Shown piece by piece: positions 27,335 to 36,500 of a DNA stretch of 64,000 nucleotides. The translations under genes were made by a program, and so were the position numbers. Positions within the stretch are counted from its first letter, which is position 1. Each line of letters starts with the position of its first letter. The stretch comes from JARBUG01 sp035628915. GTDB lineage: Bacteria; Bacillota; Sulfobacillia; Symbiobacteriales; Symbiobacteriaceae. The stretch spans positions 1-64,000 of the forward strand of contig DASPIW010000018.1 of NCBI GenBank assembly GCA_035628915.1. Direction: 5' to 3'. The notes beneath the pieces were generated by a model that worked only from the letters and a program-made list of their open reading frames with translations, did no database searches and had not been told where the DNA came from.

Positions 27335-28573
27335 ATGAAGCAGGACCAGTTAAAGGATGCCGCACTCCGTCTGCACGAGGAACACAGGGGTAAGCTAGCC
27401 GTTGCCGGCAAAGTGCAGATTCGCAATCAGCAGGATCTGAGCCTCGCCTATTCTCCCGGCGTTGCTGAGCCCTGCGTTTGCATTCACGAGGATCCCAACG
27501 ATGCCTACCGCTATACCAGCAAGGGCAACCTGGTAGCCGTAGTCTCCGACGGCAGTGCAGTGCTGGGGCTGGGCAATATCGGTGGGCTGGCCGGTCTTCC
27601 CGTTATGGAAGGGAAGTCGCTGCTGTTCAAGTCCTTCGCCGGCGTCGAGTCCTTCCCGCTGGTCCTCTCCACCCAGGACGTCGCGCAAATCGTCGCCACC
27701 GTGCAGGCGGTTGCACCGACTTTTGGTGGCATTAACTTGGAAGATATCTCCGCGCCCCGCTGCTTCGAGGTTGAAGAGCAGCTCCGGCAGACGCTGGATA
27801 TTCCCGTCTTCCACGACGACCAGCATGGCACGGCCATCGTGGTGGCTGCGGGTCTGCTGAACGCACTGAAGGTGGTCGGCAAGCGGATCGAAGAGATTCG
27901 CGTGGTCGTGGAAGGCGCCGGCGCAGGCGGCACCGCCACCGCAAACCTGCTCCTCGACTTCGGCGTCAAGGATTTGATCATGGTCGATACCAAGGGCACC
28001 ATATACGCCGGCCGTACGGCGGGCATGAACAAGTACAAGGAAGAGATCGCCCGGCGGACCAATCCCCGGATGGTCAAGGGGCATCTGGCCGAGGCCCTCA
28101 AGGATGCCGACGTATTTGTCGGCCTCTCTGTAGGCGGCACTACGACCAAGGAAATGGTCGCTGCCATGCGCCCGAATCCCATCGTGTTTGCCTGCTCCAA
28201 CCCGGTTCCCGAGATCTGGCCGCACGAGGCGCTGGAAGCCGGCGCCGCCGTCGTGGGCACGGGCCGCTCAGACTATCCGAACCAGCTCAACAACGTCCTC
28301 GCGTTCCCCGGCGTCTTCCGCGGCGCTCTGGACGTGCGGGCCACCTCCATCAACGAAGCGATGAAGCAGGCTGCCGCCATCGCAATCGCCAATCTGGTCA
28401 CGCCCGAGGAACTGACGGCCGATTACATCATTCCCGGGCCGTTCGACCGCCGGGTCGCTCCGGCAGTGGCAGCCGCCGTTGCCGCCGCTGCCATCGGGAC
28501 CGGCGTGGCCCGTGACCCGGTCTCCCCGGAGAGCGTGGCCGAGCGGTGCCGGAAGCTTGTGCCGGCGGAATAA
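27335..28573 (+). CDS. NAD(P)-dependent malic enzyme
   Basis: 412 residues from ATG 27335; TTG at 27329, two codons earlier, fits a GGAG site better and is equally possible. It decarboxylates malate to pyruvate, linking the TCA cycle to pyruvate. The signatures are LSLAYSPGVAEPC, LGLGNIGGLAGLPVMEGK, NLEDISAPRCFEVE, FHDDQHGTAIV and the Rossmann loop VVEGAGAGGTATANLL. It is the short bacterial type, lacking the C-terminal phosphotransacetylase-like domain of MaeB. Confidence 0.93.
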   Translation: MKQDQLKDAALRLHEEHRGKLAVAGKVQIRNQQDLSLAYSPGVAEPCVCIHEDPNDAYRYTSKGNLVAVVSDGSAVLGLGNIGGLAGLPVMEGKSLLFKSFAGVESFPLVLSTQDVAQIVATVQAVAPTFGGINLEDISAPRCFEVEEQLRQTLDIPVFHDDQHGTAIVVAAGLLNALKVVGKRIEEIRVVVEGAGAGGTATANLLLDFGVKDLIMVDTKGTIYAGRTAGMNKYKEEIARRTNPRMVKGHLAEALKDADVFVGLSVGGTTTKEMVAAMRPNPIVFACSNPVPEIWPHEALEAGAAVVGTGRSDYPNQLNNVLAFPGVFRGALDVRATSINEAMKQAAAIAIANLVTPEELTADYIIPGPFDRRVAPAVAAAVAAAAIGTGVARDPVSPESVAERCRKLVPAE

Positions 28574-28585
28574 ATGAGCGCTATT

Positions 28586-28625
28586 GATCCCCGCCGCGAT
28601 AAGCAGCGGGGATCGTTAATTTTTG
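28586..28625 (+). terminator. Terminator of the malic enzyme gene
   Basis: GATCCCCGC/GCGGGGATC stem with an 11-nt loop, then GTTAATTTTTG. Confidence 0.85.
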
Positions 28626-28752
28626 ATTACGCCTGAAGGGTTTACCGGTGAAGTGGCAAACACTCGAAGTGACTGGCACCCAGCCTGTTTAGGTGGAGCA
28701 GCCAGGTCATTTCACAGCGTAAACGGGAAGCCCATTAGGCGGGGTGAGCTAG

Positions 28753-30090
28753 ATGCGGCCGCCGGTTGTGGAAAGCCTGTCTAAGTTTGCCTTTGGACTC
28801 GTCATATTGCTGGTGTTAGTGTGGGCCACGGGGATTTCGCCGGCACAGTTTGGCCCGGCCGTTGCTGTGTACGGGTGGCCGGCCCTGCGCACGGTTGGGT
28901 TGACCACGCTATACGCGCTGCCGCTGATCGTTCTGCTCGGAGTACCGGCCGGACTCAAAGCGGGGAGCACTTTGGACCGTGTCCTGCAGGCGCCGGCGCT
29001 TATCCTTGCAGGTGTGCCGGCGCTGCTTACTTTGGCGGCCTTCGGGTGGATTGGTCTCCCCGGTCAGCGCGAACTGGCGGCAGCGATTGTGGTGGCCCCT
29101 TGGCTTGGCCGGGCCGTGCGCAACGGTTTGGCAGGCACGGTCGCCGCCGGCGGATGGAGCAACCTGAGGGCCGTGTTGGGGAGGATGCTGCAGGAGTCTG
29201 GCAATCTCGTCGTTGTCACAGCGCCGCTGCATGCACCGCCAGTTCTTTCGTCAGCAGTACCGGGCGCCAACCTCTCCAGCCAGACCCTTGGCCTGGCCGT
29301 GCCTGTCCTCATGGGGCACCTGCTGGGCAGCCTGCTCACCGGCAACTTGTCCAGGCGGGAGACGGGGCGGCGCAAGGCGTCCCGGTTCTGGATGGAGGCA
29401 GGTGCGTTGCTGCTGCTGATCCTGATGGCGTCTGTGCTCTCCTCGTTCGGGCAGCCCGAGCAGTTTGATCCGGGCGCCCGGATGGTCCCGCCGGGGTCGG
29501 GCGAGCACCTGCTGGGAACAGATAACCTGGGGCGAGATATGCTTAGCCGCCTGTCGGCCGGCGCCCGCTCCTCGCTGGTCATGGCCGTTGGGGCGACGGC
29601 CGTTGCATCAGTTATCGGCGTGCTCCTGGCCGGGGTGGGCAGGCTGGCGGGCCGGGTCGGGGCTGCGATATTGAGTCCGCGGGTACAGGCGCCCAACCTG
29701 TTTTGGATTTACGTCGCCGGGCTGATTCTGCTGCCGCTGGGTCAGCCGTCAGTGCCGTGGTTTATCGGGGCGATCGGGCTGGCATCTGTACCCCTGATCG
29801 CCTACCCGCTGCGCTGCCTCCTGGAGGGGGCGTCGGGGCCGCCGGCGATGGGGCTGGTGGGGGCAATGGCCTTCGTTATGGCACAGGCTTTGTTCGGCGA
29901 TTATCTGTTGAGTTGGGCGGGGCTGGGTTTGCCGCCGCCCGCCGTGAGCCTCGGCGGCCTGGTGGCCAGCATGGCGCCCCTGTTCGACAGCGCTGCCCAC
30001 CTGATGCTACCCGGCGGTCTGCTCGCCCTGGGCATCGGCGGGTTCCTCCTTTTCGGGGAGGCATTGTCGGAGGACTCCGGCGACATGTAG
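28753..30090 (+). CDS. Fused, orphan dipeptide-type ABC permease
   Basis: 445 residues with about eleven membrane helices. The second half has the DppC/OppC entry motif: DPGARMVPPGS, then EHLLGTDNLGRDMLSRLSAG, then ARSSLVMAVGA (about 238-280). The first half (1-215) looks like a shortened DppB-type permease. The cytoplasmic EAA loop (usually EAALALGAS) that contacts the ATPase is not recognisable, since YPLRCLLEGASGPPAMG stands in its place. No binding protein or ATPase is adjacent. It may be a decayed or repurposed transporter. The start is ATG after GGGGTGAG. Confidence 0.75.
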   Translation: MRPPVVESLSKFAFGLVILLVLVWATGISPAQFGPAVAVYGWPALRTVGLTTLYALPLIVLLGVPAGLKAGSTLDRVLQAPALILAGVPALLTLAAFGWIGLPGQRELAAAIVVAPWLGRAVRNGLAGTVAAGGWSNLRAVLGRMLQESGNLVVVTAPLHAPPVLSSAVPGANLSSQTLGLAVPVLMGHLLGSLLTGNLSRRETGRRKASRFWMEAGALLLLILMASVLSSFGQPEQFDPGARMVPPGSGEHLLGTDNLGRDMLSRLSAGARSSLVMAVGATAVASVIGVLLAGVGRLAGRVGAAILSPRVQAPNLFWIYVAGLILLPLGQPSVPWFIGAIGLASVPLIAYPLRCLLEGASGPPAMGLVGAMAFVMAQALFGDYLLSWAGLGLPPPAVSLGGLVASMAPLFDSAAHLMLPGGLLALGIGGFLLFGEALSEDSGDM

Positions 30091-30105
30091 TCCCAAAAGT
30101 CCATG

Positions 30106-30136
30106 GCCCGGTTATCCCCAATGGGGATGGCCGGGC
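30106..30136 (+). terminator. Terminator-like hairpin after the permease gene
   Basis: A 14-bp stem, GCCCGGTTATCCCC/GGGGATGGCCGGGC, with two G-U pairs and a 3-nt loop. The tail is TTGCGTATT. Confidence 0.65.
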
Positions 30137-30222
30137 TTGCGTATTATTGGCACGATCTGTAATGGAACTGCAAGGTGTGAAGGGGCGCCGTGAAGGTCGG
30201 TGCTGCGCGAGGAGGAGTCAGT

Positions 30223-30669
30223 TTGAGAAGACCCGTGAAGGTCACGCTGTGGTTCGTCTGCGCTTTCTTTGCCGTAGTGCTTGCAGCACCGTCGATCCTG
30301 TCAGCCACCCCTGCCGAGCCCAAATACCTGTGCGCCCAGTGCCATGTGATGGACGCCCAGTACCAGACCTTCACGGCCTCCAAGCATAACGCCGTGATCA
30401 CATGCTCGGATTGCCACATTCCGGACGGCTTTGCGGCTGGCCTTGCGACCAAGTACACCGACGGCGCCCGGCACGTGGTAGCGACCCTGCGCGGGACCAA
30501 GGCGGAGGATATCCGGATCACCTCGCACTCGCTGGAGACGGTCCTGGACAACTGCGTCCGGTGCCACACGGATGTGGAACACGCCACGCAGGCCGACTCG
30601 CGCTACTGCATGAGCTGCCACGCCGAGGAGTCGCATGGCGGGCCTGCGGAGTCTGAGACGGTGCGTTGA
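30223..30669 (+). CDS. NrfH/NapC-type tetraheme cytochrome c
   Basis: 148 residues from TTG 30223 with GAGGAGGAG upstream; a GTG at 30190 is in frame but lacks a site. One N-terminal helix anchors the protein outside the membrane. Exactly four haem-binding motifs are present: CAQCH, CSDCH, CVRCH and CMSCH. Members oxidise menaquinol and pass electrons to a periplasmic reductase such as NrfA. No catalytic partner is nearby. Confidence 0.9.
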   Translation: MRRPVKVTLWFVCAFFAVVLAAPSILSATPAEPKYLCAQCHVMDAQYQTFTASKHNAVITCSDCHIPDGFAAGLATKYTDGARHVVATLRGTKAEDIRITSHSLETVLDNCVRCHTDVEHATQADSRYCMSCHAEESHGGPAESETVR

Positions 30670-30712
30670 ATTCTGTGACTGAAGGCTGCTTATGTGAGGG
30701 AATGGATGCATC

Positions 30713-30895
30713 TTGCCACGGAGGGCGCGGAAGTACGGAGGACACTGGATGGGACCACAAAATGGCGATGGCGTTGCGCCATTTGCGGAATCCGCGGCCA
30801 TATCACATTCCCACTTCCACTGCCGCGATTTCCGTGTTTCCTTCCGCGTCTCCGTGGTAAAAAATCCCGTTCCCATTCCGACATTCAAAGCCCGT
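30713..30895. repeat. Palindromic dispersed repeat, copy A
   Basis: A left arm TTGCCACGGAG...CGCGGAAG (30713-30733) is the imperfect complement of CTTCCGCGTCTCCGTGGTAA (30841-30860). A smaller AAATGGCG/CGCCATTT hairpin lies inside. The right half, 30789-30895, is about 80% identical to 33279-33384. It falls in a 402-bp gene-free gap (30670-31071) before the sigma factor gene. Confidence 0.75.
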
Positions 30896-31071
30896 ACTAT
30901 GCCGTCATATCAACAATGAATCGGCCGGCACTTGAGCCGGCCGATTCTTCTATGCACGGGCGCCCGCAGTCTCGCCGACCGAAAAACGTAAGAAACTTTT
31001 ACGTTGCCTTCGAAACTTTTCCGGCCCCATTGGTGTACTTAGAAGCAGAGACCCGCAAGGGGGTCGGAAGA

Positions 31072-31617
31072 GTGGAGCTGGACGATCAGATCGTTGCACT
31101 GTGCCATAAGGGGCGCCAGGAAGGGTTCGCCCGGCTCTTGCTGACCTACCAGGAGCGGGTTTACCGTCGGGCATACAGCTTCGTACACAATCGGGACGAT
31201 GCGCTGGATTTGACCCAGGACGTGTTCATGCGGGTCATCCGATCCATCGGCACCTTTGCCGCCGGGCGCCCGCTCTGGCCCTGGCTGCGGCGCATCACCA
31301 CCAATGTCTGCCTGAACTATCTGCGGGACCGGCCGGCACTCCTCTCGCTGGACGATCCCGACGGTCCGGCCGAGCCGGCCGGCGGCGCGGATCCGCTGGA
31401 GTCCGCCATCAACTCCTGGGTCTGGAGCCAGCTGCAGGCCGCACTGGGCCGCCTGCCGCCGTTGCTCCGCATGGCGGCGGTGCTCCGGCACCAGGAGGGG
31501 CTCAGTTACGAAGAGGTGGCCCAGGCGATGGAGATTCCCGTCGGCACGGTCAAGACGTACTTGTTCCGGGCCCGCCGGTTCCTGAAGGCCGAGCTATGCC
31601 GGGAGGTGCGACCGTGA
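31072..31617 (+). CDS. ECF-type RNA polymerase sigma factor
   Basis: 181 residues from GTG 31072 with AAGGGGG upstream; longer readings run through the repeat and are rejected. Region 2 is recognisable in RRAYSFVHNRDDALDLTQDVFMRVIRS, and region 4 in LPPLLRMAAVLRHQEGLSYEEVAQAMEIPVGTVKTYLFRARRFLK. It directs RNA polymerase to a small regulon. Its stop overlaps the anti-sigma start (GTGA). The promoter region contains AAACTTTTACG- and GAAACTTTT-like tracts that might be self-recognised, which is inference. Confidence 0.92.
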   Translation: MELDDQIVALCHKGRQEGFARLLLTYQERVYRRAYSFVHNRDDALDLTQDVFMRVIRSIGTFAAGRPLWPWLRRITTNVCLNYLRDRPALLSLDDPDGPAEPAGGADPLESAINSWVWSQLQAALGRLPPLLRMAAVLRHQEGLSYEEVAQAMEIPVGTVKTYLFRARRFLKAELCREVRP

Positions 31618-32012
31618 ACTTTCGCTGTGACGACACCTTGTTGCAGATGTATGTCGACGGGTCGCTGGGCGCCGTGGAACGGATGATCATCGAAGAGCAC
31701 GTCAAGGTATGCCGCCAGTGCGGGCAGCAGGTGGCCCTCTATAAGGGGCTGCTCTGGGATCTGGAGCATCCGGTACCGATCGAAATACCACCGGAACTGG
31801 ACGCTCTTTCCGACCGGTTGATGGACGCCTGGGCCGAGGCGCAGGCGCCCGAGCGGTGGCAGGAGGCCAGCCTGGTTTGGACCGAGACGGTGCCTGCCTT
31901 TGGGTTTACCCTGGGGACAGCCGAACGGGTCGGGCGGAGCCTCGGCCACTACGGCATGGTCGGGCTGGCGAGCCTGTGGCGGCTGATCCGGAAAGGGGGT
32001 GGCAACCGTTAG
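31614..32012 (+). CDS. Zinc-finger anti-sigma factor
   Basis: 132 residues, GTG overlapping the sigma stop, GGGAGGTG upstream. The N-terminal zf-HC2 motif H-x3-C-x2-C is EEHVKVCRQC (about 29-38), and the rest is helical. No membrane helix is evident, so it is probably a soluble ZAS-type inhibitor of the adjacent sigma factor. It overlaps the DUF2953 gene by 14 bp. Confidence 0.85.
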   Translation: MNFRCDDTLLQMYVDGSLGAVERMIIEEHVKVCRQCGQQVALYKGLLWDLEHPVPIEIPPELDALSDRLMDAWAEAQAPERWQEASLVWTETVPAFGFTLGTAERVGRSLGHYGMVGLASLWRLIRKGGGNR

Positions 32013-32745
32013 CATCATCGTGATCATACTCAAGGTGCTGCTCTGGCTGCTGGCGCTGGTGGCAGGGCTGGTGGCGCTGGCCATCCTGCTGGTGCTCTTT
32101 GCGCCGGTATCCTTCAAAGGCCGGGGCGAAGGCTCACTTCACCCGGACGACCAGGAGCGCTGGGACGGCTGGGCCCGCTGGGAGGCGGATATCCGCTGGG
32201 GCGGCGTGCTCTTGCGGCTCTGGCTGCGAGGGACCCACCACGGGGTAGAGGAGCAGGTCATGACGGTCTGCGGGATCAGAATCCCCCTGAAGAAAGCGTC
32301 CGGGAAGGAGCAGGCTGAGGGCAAGCCGAAAGGGCCCGCCAAGAAGCGGAAACGGCAGCGGCAGCGTCCCACCGCCGGGGAGATACGGGCCTACATCCGG
32401 GAGGGGATTCGCCTGGCCCGGCGCCTCTGGGCCAGCTTCCGCCTGAGAGCGGCGGGCGACGCGACCTTCGGGTTTGACGACCCCGCCCTGACGGGCATGA
32501 CGCTGGGCGCCCTGGGGACCGTACGCCTGCCTCGGCAGTTGACTCTGCGGCCCGACTGGTTCACGCCCGGAGTAACGGGGTGGCTCAGCCTGCGGGGGCA
32601 CATTTACGGGTTTGAAGTGGCTGTCGCCTTATGGTCGGCCTACTGGCGCTCGCCGCTGGGCCGCCGGCTTCGGAGGCGCTTCACGTTTGCATCTGGGAAA
32701 CGAAAGATGGTACAGGAGGTAGAATATCATGGTCGTGCGGGATAG
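31999..32745 (+). CDS. DUF2953 membrane-anchored protein (YtfI-like)
   Basis: 248 residues from GTG 31999; GTG at 32020 is an alternative. One N-terminal helix (about 5-35) is followed by a basic linker (KKRKRQRQR) and a C-terminal domain with TLRPDWFTPGVTGWLSLRG and a final YHGRAG. DUF2953 genes usually precede ytfJ in spore formers, and here too the next gene overlaps by 17 bp. Its role in spores is not known in detail. Confidence 0.85.
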   Translation: MATVSIIVIILKVLLWLLALVAGLVALAILLVLFAPVSFKGRGEGSLHPDDQERWDGWARWEADIRWGGVLLRLWLRGTHHGVEEQVMTVCGIRIPLKKASGKEQAEGKPKGPAKKRKRQRQRPTAGEIRAYIREGIRLARRLWASFRLRAAGDATFGFDDPALTGMTLGALGTVRLPRQLTLRPDWFTPGVTGWLSLRGHIYGFEVAVALWSAYWRSPLGRRLRRRFTFASGKRKMVQEVEYHGRAG

Positions 32746-33100
32746 CATTTTGGTTGTGACGGAGTATCTGGAGAAGGCGCTCAGCACCAAGACGGTGATC
32801 GGCGAGGCCCAGCAGTTCGGGGATCTGACCCTGATTCCCGTGGTCGACGTGACGTTTGGGTTTGGCGGCGGCGGCGGCGAGGGGACCACGCAGGGCAACG
32901 CCGGGAACGGCGTCGGCGGCGGCGCAGGGGCGCGGGTGTCGGCGAAGGCCGTCATGGTGATCAAGGGCGGTGAGGTCACCGTGCTGCCCCTGACTCGGGG
33001 CAGCGCCATGGAGAAGATCGTCGAGGCGATTCCGGGCCTCGTCGACAGGCTGAACTGCGCAAAGGCTGCCAAGCCTGCGGAAGAGAAGAAGCCCGAGTAG
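32729..33100 (+). CDS. gerW: Sporulation protein YtfJ/GerW
   Basis: 123 residues, ATG with ACAGGAGGT upstream. The family signature is ALSTKTVIGEAQQFGDLTLIPVVDVTFGFGGG, with a glycine-rich loop and AKAVMVIKGGEVTVLPL. GerW is needed for normal spore germination in Bacillus. Its presence argues that the organism forms endospores. It is the last gene of the sigma/anti-sigma/DUF2953/gerW operon. Confidence 0.93.
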   Translation: MVVRDSILVVTEYLEKALSTKTVIGEAQQFGDLTLIPVVDVTFGFGGGGGEGTTQGNAGNGVGGGAGARVSAKAVMVIKGGEVTVLPLTRGSAMEKIVEAIPGLVDRLNCAKAAKPAEEKKPE

Positions 33101-33116
33101 CAGAGTGAACGAGTTG

Positions 33117-33160
33117 GCCCCTGTCGCGGCTGGCCGCAGCCGCGACAGGGGCTTTCGTCT
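33117..33160 (+). terminator. Terminator of the sigma-gerW operon
   Basis: A long stem, GCCCCTGTCGCGGCTG against CAGCCGCGACAGGGGC, is followed by TTTCGTCT. Confidence 0.85.
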
Positions 33161-33278
33161 GTGAACGTGGGCGAGCAAATGGAAGCTGCTAGTGTGGGGT
33201 ATTGGAGGCATTGAGAGTACATCTCGAAAGAGCCGTCCGACATGGCCCAGGAACATGTTTCATCAATATTATCAGCGC

Positions 33279-33384
33279 AATCCGGGGCCATATCACCTTC
33301 CCACTTCCACTGCCACGACTCCGTGTCTTCTTCCGCGGCTTCCGTGGCAAAAACTCCGTTCCCATTCCCACATGAAAGACCCGT
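33279..33384. repeat. Dispersed repeat, copy B
   Basis: It matches copy A at 30789-30895 along its whole length: AATCCGGGGCCATATCAC at the left, TTCCCACTTCCACTGCC next, then TTCCGTGGCAAAAAC, CCGTTCCCATTCC and a final CCCGT. The inverted left arm of copy A is missing. It lies in the gene-free gap 33101-33505. Confidence 0.75.
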
Positions 33385-33505
33385 TCTGTGACGTAGGAGT
33401 CGGTCGATCGAACAGGGCGCCCGCAGGCTCCCACAAGAGCAAAGGAAAATTCAATGCAGTGTGGAATTTTCCATCAACAAGATCCGGAAGCCGGAGGGGT
33501 CGGCC

Positions 33506-36500
33506 GTGGCCAAATCGGTTCGCCCGGGCGCATGGCTGGGCGTGCGCGGCAAACTGGTCATTTTGGTGATGGCGCTGCTGGTTCCCGTGGCGGTGCTGGA
33601 CGCCATCGGCGTATACATCCGCTACGAGAGACAGGTGCAACAGGAGTTGGAGCAGAGCCATGCCCTGGCCGAAGCCATTTCGGCCGGGCTGGTCAACTAT
33701 GCGGAAAGCCTGTGGGACGCGGAGTTGGCCATCGGCAACACCTTTGTACTCGAAGGCTGGGAGCATTCACCTGACGGGATGGAGGCTGTCATGCGCGGCC
33801 AGTTGACCGAACTGCCGACGGTTAGCGCCATGAGCTTTATCGACGCGCAGGGCATCACTGTGGCCACGACCTTTGAGACCGGACGGGGCACATCAGTCTC
33901 GGACCGCGACCATTTCCTGCGCATCCTGGCGGGCGAGGAGAAGGTGGTCTCCGACCTCGTCGTGGGGCGCATCTCCACACAGCCCACGGTCATTGTCGCC
34001 CGGGCCGTCCGGCGCAACGGGCGGCTGTTAGGCGTTGTCTCTGCCTCCATCGACGTTACCAAGCTGGCGGACGTGCTGCCGGCGCCTCCCACCGGGGGGC
34101 GGCGCTTCGTGCTGCTCGACCGCAGCGGGCAGATGGTCTACTGCAGCGACCAGCCGGGGCTGCCGATGGATCAGCGACTGACGGGGCCCGAAAATCCGGC
34201 GCGGCGCTCTTTGGCCGGTGAGACAGTGCTGGCCCGCCGTTTTCACGGCGAAGACGGCACCCTGCTCATGGGCGTCAGCGTGCCCATTGGCCGGCTAGGC
34301 TGGGCCTTCTTCTCCAGCGTGCCCCGCGGCGCCGTCATGGCGGACACCAACCGGCATGTGGCCCGGGATATGGTCGTCCTGGTCATCGCATCCAGCGCTT
34401 CGCTCCTGCTTGCTCTTTACCTGGGCCGGTCGATTCTCCGGCCCATCGAAGCCCTGCAGCGGGCCGCCCGCGCCATGTCCGCCGGCGACCTGCAGGCCCG
34501 CATCTCCCTGACGGGCACCGACGAACTGGCCGCGGCCGCCCAGACCTTCGACAGCATGGCAGCCCGCGTGCAGCTCAGCGATGAGGTTTTGAAAGCCCGG
34601 ATGACGGCCGTGGCCCGGCTGAGCCAGCAGGCCCTGGGCGGTGCAGACATCAGTGCGCTGTCGGATGCGGCTGCAGCGCTGGTCGCCCTGAGCCTCGGCA
34701 CCGAGGCGGCCATGGTGCTGGAGTTGCTGCCCTTCAGCCGGCAGGTGCGCATCCGGGCGGCGGTCGGTCTGCCCGACGGCGCCGTTGGGCAGGTGATCCG
34801 GACTGGGTACGACATTTTGGCGGAGCACGCACTGGATCAGTCTGAACCGCAGGTGATTCCCGATATTCAAGCCCTTCTGGGCGCCCAAACGCCGCGGCTG
34901 GGCGATGAGCGTATTGTCACCGGGGTGGCCGCGCCCATCGTCGAGGGGGAGCAGCCGTTCGGTGTGCTCTTTGCGTGCAGTACCTACCCGCGGCATTTTC
35001 ACCCAAGCGACTTGCATTTCCTGCAGGCCGTCGGCAACGTGGTTGCCACGGCGATCGGGCGAAAGCGGACGGAAGAGGAACAGGTCTTCCTGGCCCGCAC
35101 GGGCGCTGTGCTCGCCGCTTCCCTCGATGCGGAGGCGACTCTGGCAGGCGTTGCCGAACTGGCCACCGAGTTTCTGGCCGACTGGTGCATCGTGGATGTG
35201 CAGGCCGGCTCCCGCCGGACGTTATGCGTCCGTTCCTCCCGCCCGGAGCTTGCCGAAACCGCCCGGACCTTCGAGCGGTTTGTGGCTGCCTCACCGCCGT
35301 CATACCAGGCTGCCGGGGACCAGGTGAGCACCGGGGAGAGCATCGTTCGCTTCATGATTACGGATGAAACGCTGCGGGCCGCCGGCACCGACGAAACGGC
35401 GCTGGAACTCCTCCGTTCGATGCAGATCGTCTCATCCGTGGCGTTCCCCCTGGTGGCCCGGGGTCGGACGCTGGGCCTGATGTCGTTTATGCGATCCGGG
35501 TCCGGCCGCGGCTACGACAGCCGCGACGCAGAACTGTGCGAGGAACTGGCGCGGCGTGCCGCCCTGGCCGTCGACCATGCCGACATGTACGGTGAGGCCA
35601 CCGCCGCTCTGGCGGCCCGGGACCGGGCGCTGGCCGAAGCGGAGGCCGAGCGGCAGCGGCTGCACAGCCTCTTCGAGCAGGTGCCGGCACTGATTCAGAT
35701 CCTGCACGGGCCCGAGCATATCGTGACGATGGCCAACCGCCAGTACCGGCGACTTAGGTGCGGCCGCAACCTCATCGGGCGGCCGAAGTTCGAAGGCATG
35801 CCGGAACTGCTGGGCCAGGGCTTCAAGCAGTTGCTGGACGAGGTATATGCGACGGGCCAGCCATACGTGGGAATGGAAGTGCGGGCCATGGTCGACCGGC
35901 AGGGGACCGGCCTGTTGGAGGAAGGCTTCTACAGCTTTGTCTATGAGCCAATTCGTGACGCGGCCGGTCAGGTCGAAGGGATCCTGGTTCACGCCACCGA
36001 CGTAACGGAGCAAGTCAGGGCTCGGCGGCAGGTGGAAGCGCTCGCTGCGGACCTGCGCACGCTGGCCAGGCAGCAGGCGGCTGTAGCGGTCCTGGGCCAA
36101 CGGCTGATTGGCGGCGCTGCAATGCCGGCGGTTCTGTCCGAAGCGAGTGACCTGGTGGAAAAAGTCCTGGGCATCGACAGCTGCCAGATCATGGAGGTGA
36201 CGCCGGATGGACGCCATTTGCAGCTCCGGGCGGGCGTACCCTGGCTTGGGTACGAACGAATTGCGATTGAGCCCGAGCCCGGTGTCTACACGCTGGCGGG
36301 CTATACCCTTCACCAGCGACAGCCCGTGATTATTGAAGACCTCCGGCGTGAAACGCGCTTTTCCATCTGGGCGAAGCTGTTGGAGCTAGGGGTCGTCAGC
36401 GGGCTGAGCGTGGTGATTGAGGGGGAGAAAGAGCCGTTCGGCACTGTAACGGCCGTCACTGTGGCTCATCGCGTGTTTACCCAGGATGATGTGAATTTCC

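Noticed and set aside
30694..31071. 126-codon N-terminal extension of the ECF sigma factor
   Set aside because: It runs through a dispersed repeat. The GTG at 31072 with AAGGGGG matches the usual ECF length.
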